Shown here: positions 61,183 to 64,000 of the stretch, one piece after another
Position numbering within the stretch: the stretch's first letter is position 1
How the letters are laid out: every line of letters starts with the position of its first letter
Source of the DNA: Perlucidibaca wandonensis
GTDB taxonomy: Bacteria > Pseudomonadota > Gammaproteobacteria > Pseudomonadales > Moraxellaceae
Assembly (NCBI RefSeq): GCF_042677145.1
Contig: NZ_JBHTIT010000001.1
Span: 1,240,001 to 1,304,000, forward strand
Direction of reading: 5' to 3'
Length of the DNA stretch: 64,000 nucleotides
Translations under genes and position numbers: made by a program
The notes under the pieces: model-generated
Told to the model about the DNA's origin: nothing
The model's input: the letters and a program-made list of their open reading frames with translations, nothing else
Database searches by the model: none

Positions 61183-61198
61183 TACTCTTCCTTAAGCA

Positions 61199-61316
61199 AG
61201 CTAACGCCAAGCTAAGCGGCAGCCGGAGCAGCAAAGCTGCGTAGGGAACCGCAACCGGCGCGATAATGCGAAGCAGCGCCGGTGAAGGCTGTCCGACTTG
61301 AGCGCCTTGTTAGGCT
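61199..61316 (-). repeat. Long attC site 2 of array 2 (about 118 bp)
   Basis: GCTAACGCCAAGCTAAG to GAGCGCCTTGTTAGGC. Its left arm resembles the attC at 33271. It has several internal stems (GCCGG...CCGGC), a VCR-size element. Confidence 0.82.
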
Positions 61317-61328
61317 CTTGATGGACAT

Positions 61329-61784
61329 TCACTGAAAAACCCCAGCAGATCTAAAAAGATCTATCGTTGCGTTATTGGTTAAAGACTGTGTTGAGTCATT
61401 GCACTGCAAAATAGTATTGTCCTTACCTGAAACAATTATGATTGGCTGACCAATTAGCGGCTCGTTAATTCGGTATTCATAGCCACCATTATTGAAGGTA
61501 AGGAATGCGCCTTGCGGGAGAAGCCCGTACTCAAAATTTCCTTTTGGATGCTGATGAGTAGCCGGAAAATTAAATGTGATTTTATCCTTGGTTCCTGCTC
61601 GATACTGCACATACCCCGTTGTTTCAGTGACGGGCATTGATGCGCAAAGAGAGTAAATCTTCTTGCCTGTCTGGCAGGACCAGACGGCGTTCTCTTCTTT
61701 GCCACAAAGAGAACTTACTTCCGCGTAGGAAGATCCCGCTAGAAGAATAAATATGTATGGGACTGTGAGAGAAATCTTGTTCAT
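61329..61784 (-). CDS. Exported cassette protein of unknown function
   Basis: 151 residues. A signal peptide (cut after S-Y-A) and four Cys (S-L-C-G, W-S-C-Q, S-L-C-A, L-Q-C-N) consistent with two disulfides. The mature chain is beta-rich with T-G-Y-V-Q-Y-R-A-G. No family name assigned. It ends 13 bp before its attC core. Confidence 0.65.
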   Translation of the reverse strand: MNKISLTVPYIFILLAGSSYAEVSSLCGKEENAVWSCQTGKKIYSLCASMPVTETTGYVQYRAGTKDKITFNFPATHQHPKGNFEYGLLPQGAFLTFNNGGYEYRINEPLIGQPIIIVSGKDNTILQCNDSTQSLTNNATIDLFRSAGVFQ

Positions 61785-61795
61785 GCGATTGAGAG

Positions 61796-61869
61796 CCTAA
61801 CGATTAAGCTAAGGGGCCGCGGCACGCGGTCCCAGCGAATGAAATGAGCGACTTCAGCGCCTTGTTAGG
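61796..61869 (-). repeat. attC site 1 of array 2 (attI-proximal)
   Basis: GCCTAACGATTAAGCTAAG to CAGCGCCTTGTTAGGC with GGCCGCGG-CA-CGCGGTCC inside. Confidence 0.85.
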
Positions 61870-61873
61870 CATT

Positions 61874-62158
61874 TTAACCGTGATCGTAATATTGTTTTTC
61901 AATGGCAATAAGTTTGCCCCCAAGTTCGGGCGTAAGTACAGAAGGATTCTGCTCAACGACCGTGCGGGCAATGATGCCTTTAAGATCTATGTTTCTCGTT
62001 GCTGTTCCGGTTGCAATCTCTTGCTTGATTTGACTCAGCCGCTCGATAAGAAAACGAAAGGCGCGCCCTTCATATTTGTCGAGCGCATGGCTGCCGCGCG
62101 TATGCTCTAAGGACGCAATGCACTCATCGATTGTGAGCGGATGGTCAGAGTTTTTCAT
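61874..62158 (-). CDS. First cassette gene of array 2, small unknown protein
   Basis: 94 residues, helical, with D-E-C-I-A-S-L-E-H-T-R-G near 10 and F-R-F-L-I-E-R-L near 35. No recognised family. Starts 12 bp from the attI crossover point, so it is the newest insertion if the integrase was once active here. Confidence 0.6.
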   Translation of the reverse strand: MKNSDHPLTIDECIASLEHTRGSHALDKYEGRAFRFLIERLSQIKQEIATGTATRNIDLKGIIARTVVEQNPSVLTPELGGKLIAIEKQYYDHG

Positions 62159-62169
62159 GAAATGCCTAA

Positions 62170-62430
62170 CTTAGTTTATACCGCAAGGTTGCGGCGTAAT
62201 AATTTTGATCTGCTGCATAAGACGGGGTAGCGTGGGGAAAGTTCAAAGACATCAAAGCTTTGGAAACTTAAACACAGCACTCCTTGCCATCAAATACCGC
62301 ACATCCTGTGTCGTAAAGCATGCCATGCCATTTTGTAGGCGACAATCTCGCTGCATAACAAAATTGACTGGCGAAACTAGGAAACCGTGACTAGCTTTAA
62401 CTACATGATTCCACAAGGAAGCGGAAAGTC
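62170..62430 (-). other. attI/Pc region, integron platform copy 2
   Basis: The same 261 bp as 33816-34076 with about eight changes. Begins at the C of AAC (crossover point). The attI hairpin here is the more perfect CCGCAA-GG-TTGCGG. Confidence 0.8.
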
Positions 62431-62720
62431 ATTCATCAGCAGCCCCAGAAAAAGACCGCATCCCTGCCCCGCCATCATTGCTAGAGCAAGTGCTCCGCCG
62501 CTTACGGTGTAGGCAGCGGGTATTGCACACCTTACGGCACAGTTTTGAGACTCATTTGCTCATGGGTGGCTACGATATTCGCACGGTACAGGAGCTGCTG
62601 GACCACACCGATGTGTCCACCACCATGATCTATACGCATGTGCTGAACCAAGATGGTCGCGGGGTTATTAGTCCATTGGACAGCTGCGTTGGGCGGGCTA
62701 CCGCCACTCAGTTGTCGTAG
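62431..62720 (+). pseudogene. intI: Integron integrase IntI, copy 2, deleted and start-less
   Basis: One base of the ATG is lost (CATGTCATC in copy 1 is CATTCATC here). After L-L-E-Q-V-L-R-R the frame jumps to R-C-R-Q-R-V-L-H-T-L-R-H-S-F-E-T-H-L, so almost the whole N-domain and the first catalytic Arg are missing. The C-terminal H-T-L-R-H, L-L-D-H-T-D-V and T-T-M-I-Y-T-H-V boxes remain. The deletion is different from copy 1, which lost the H-T-L-R-H box. Confidence 0.9.
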
Positions 62721-62973
62721 TGCAATGAGAGCGGTCCATCCTTGGAGTCATTGCGAAGAGGTGTTTGGCACATCCTAGCCAGTACACTGACGAAGGTGGT
62801 GTGCGGCCGCATTCCCTGCGAAAGCTACAGCTAGTTTGTAGCAAACAGCCTTTCATTTTGGCAAGCAGAATTTCTACGCCACCAAATGACATCATGAACG
62901 CTCAGATTCAAGCAAGCAGCCGCGTGGTGGGAAAAATTGTGGGATTTGAAAAAAAACACGGTTTCCAGAAACG

Positions 62974-63002
62974 CTAAAGCCCGCTGACTAGGCGGGCTTT
63001 AG
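62974..63002 (-). terminator. tRNA-Ser downstream hairpin
   Basis: CTAAAGCCCGC / GCGGGCTTTAG, an 11-bp stem 11 nt beyond the tRNA 3' end. On the minus strand a T-run follows 16 nt later. It covaries with the copy at 34834-34862. The rest of 62721-63012 shows no gene. Confidence 0.75.
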
Positions 63003-63012
63003 GTACATCATT

Positions 63013-63103
63013 TGGCGGTGAGAGAGGGATTCGAACCCTCGATAGGCTATTAACCTATACACGCTTTCCAGGCGTGCTCCTTAAGCCACTCGGACACCTC
63101 ACC
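63013..63103 (-). tRNA. tRNA-Ser (anticodon GGA)
   Basis: 91 nt including an encoded CCA. The acceptor GGTGAGG pairs with TCTCACC. The anticodon arm CACGC-CTGGAAA-GCGTG gives GGA. It has a long class II variable arm (TATAGG...CCTATC) and T-arm GGGTTCGAATCCC. Its 3' end is the boundary of the duplicated platform. Confidence 0.96.
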
Positions 63104-63253
63104 GGGGTGCAATAGACGCTGCTATTGCGGGCGGCAATGCTAGCGGATGACTGCGGTGATGGCAAAGTGTTTTTCTCAAAGCTAGCGGTGGTAGACTCGC
63201 GCGACTAAGTAGCATGTCAACCGTTGCATCGCGTGTTGGCACTGAGGAAGCAT

Positions 63254-64000
63254 ATGTCTGCAGCACCATCCGATACACTCAAATCCAGTCAGTTAGCTTT
63301 AACCATCGGCGCTCTTGGCGTGGTGTTTGGTGATATCGGCACGAGCCCGCTGTATGCCATCAAGCAATGCTTCAGTGTTGTGCCCGGACTTGATATTACC
63401 CATGACAACGTCATCGGCATTTTATCCATGGTGTTTTGGTCGCTCACGCTCGTGGTATCGATTCAGTACATCACGCTCCTCATGCGTGCCAACAACAATG
63501 GTGAAGGCGGCATTATGTCGCTGATGGCGTTGGTGCTGCGTGGCCGCTATAAGCGACCGTGGGCTAGACCATTAATGATTGTTTTAGGCTTATTTGGTGC
63601 CGCACTCTTTTTAGGCGACGGCATGATTACTCCAGCCATTTCCGTACTCTCAGCTGCGGAAGGTCTGAAGGTCGTTTCGCCCGACTTTGAACCTTTTATT
63701 ATTCCCATCACGCTTGCCGTCATTACCGTACTATTTACCTTACAACGCCATGGCACTGGCTCGATGGGCGCTTTCTTTGGCCCGGTGATGCTGCTTTGGT
63801 TCGGCACACTAGCCTTTCTCGGTGCCATAAATATCCGCCATGCGCCGGAAGTGCTCACCCTCATTAACCCGTATTGGGCAGTCATGTTTATTGAGGAACA
63901 TGCCGGCGTATCAATGGTTATTTTTGGTGCCGTGGTGCTAACGATTACCGGTGGCGAAGCGATCTACGCCGACATGGGCCACTTCGGTCATCGCCCCATA
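63254..64000 (+). CDS. kup: Kup-type low-affinity potassium transporter (5' part)
   Basis: 249 codons to the window edge; GAGGAAG six bases before the ATG. L-G-V-V-F-G-D-I-G-T-S-P-L-Y-A near residue 20, N-N-G-E-G-G-I-M-S-L-M-A-L and F-L-G-D-G-M-I-T-P-A-I-S-V-L-S-A-E-E-type blocks are hallmark Kup/KUP-HAK sequences; six membrane segments are visible. K+/H+ symport across the inner membrane. Truncated only by the window. Confidence 0.95.
   Translation, partial: MSAAPSDTLKSSQLALTIGALGVVFGDIGTSPLYAIKQCFSVVPGLDITHDNVIGILSMVFWSLTLVVSIQYITLLMRANNNGEGGIMSLMALVLRGRYKRPWARPLMIVLGLFGAALFLGDGMITPAISVLSAAEGLKVVSPDFEPFIIPITLAVITVLFTLQRHGTGSMGAFFGPVMLLWFGTLAFLGAINIRHAPEVLTLINPYWAVMFIEEHAGVSMVIFGAVVLTITGGEAIYADMGHFGHRPI

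Larger units (their letters stand above)
62170..63020. repeat. Duplicated integron platform, copy 2
   Basis: Counterpart of 33816-34880, shorter only because more of intI is deleted. It continues past 63020 into the intact tRNA-Ser gene, so this copy is the one in the original tRNA-linked position. Confidence 0.9.

Overview
The window looks like chromosomal DNA of a moderate-GC, aerobic, probably aquatic gammaproteobacterium. The basis is a 447-residue GdhA very close to the enterobacterial form, a metR/metE pair, katG, a kup gene at the right edge, a tRNA-Ser(GGA) that encodes its CCA, and many secreted lipoproteins and FadL/CocE/GMC/desaturase lipid genes. The lineage (for example Cellvibrionales or Oceanospirillales) is inference only.

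Layout. (1) 1-12.3 kb is ordinary core: a CocE-type lipoprotein hydrolase, a NarL-like two-component pair, katG, gdhA, metR/metE. (2) 12.3-23.2 kb holds envelope and secreted proteins: several lipoproteins, a three-gene OmpA-like lipoprotein/membrane protein/vWA-like operon, and a metzincin lipoprotein, with remnants of one IS6-like element between them. (3) 23.6-33.8 kb is integron cassette array 1. Its genes are all on the minus strand and are separated by attC-like sites. It runs away from an attI-like region (33816) and a divergent, internally deleted integron integrase (34077-34580). The attI-proximal cassettes include a reverse transcriptase, an OLD-family ATPase/TOPRIM nuclease, a HEPN-like protein, a membrane-anchored unknown and a Cys-cluster protein, so this is a candidate phage-defence block. 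(4) 35-55 kb has no attC series. It holds lipid/ester genes under three AraC-type regulators and one TetR-type regulator: GMC oxidoreductase, solute-binding protein, desaturase; SDR-FadL-CocE; CMD protein; SDR and alpha/beta hydrolase; M28 peptidase and lipase-like lipoproteins. It contains one orphan cassette-like GNAT gene caught between insertion-sequence ends. (5) 55.6-62.2 kb is cassette array 2, with the same architecture. It ends at a second attI region almost identical to the first (62170-62430) and a differently deleted integrase (62431-62720), beside tRNA-Ser and kup.

The integron platform (attI, intI, about 300 bp beyond it, a hairpin and the last bases of tRNA-Ser) is therefore present twice, about 28 kb apart. 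Both integrases are broken by different internal deletions, so neither array should shuffle without an integrase in trans. A 78-bp direct repeat (14185-14262 and 34865-34942) brackets the 20 kb that includes array 1. At least ten ends or fragments of one IS6-like element are scattered between 14.6 and 55.5 kb. Several lie exactly at gene ends and even supply stop codons.
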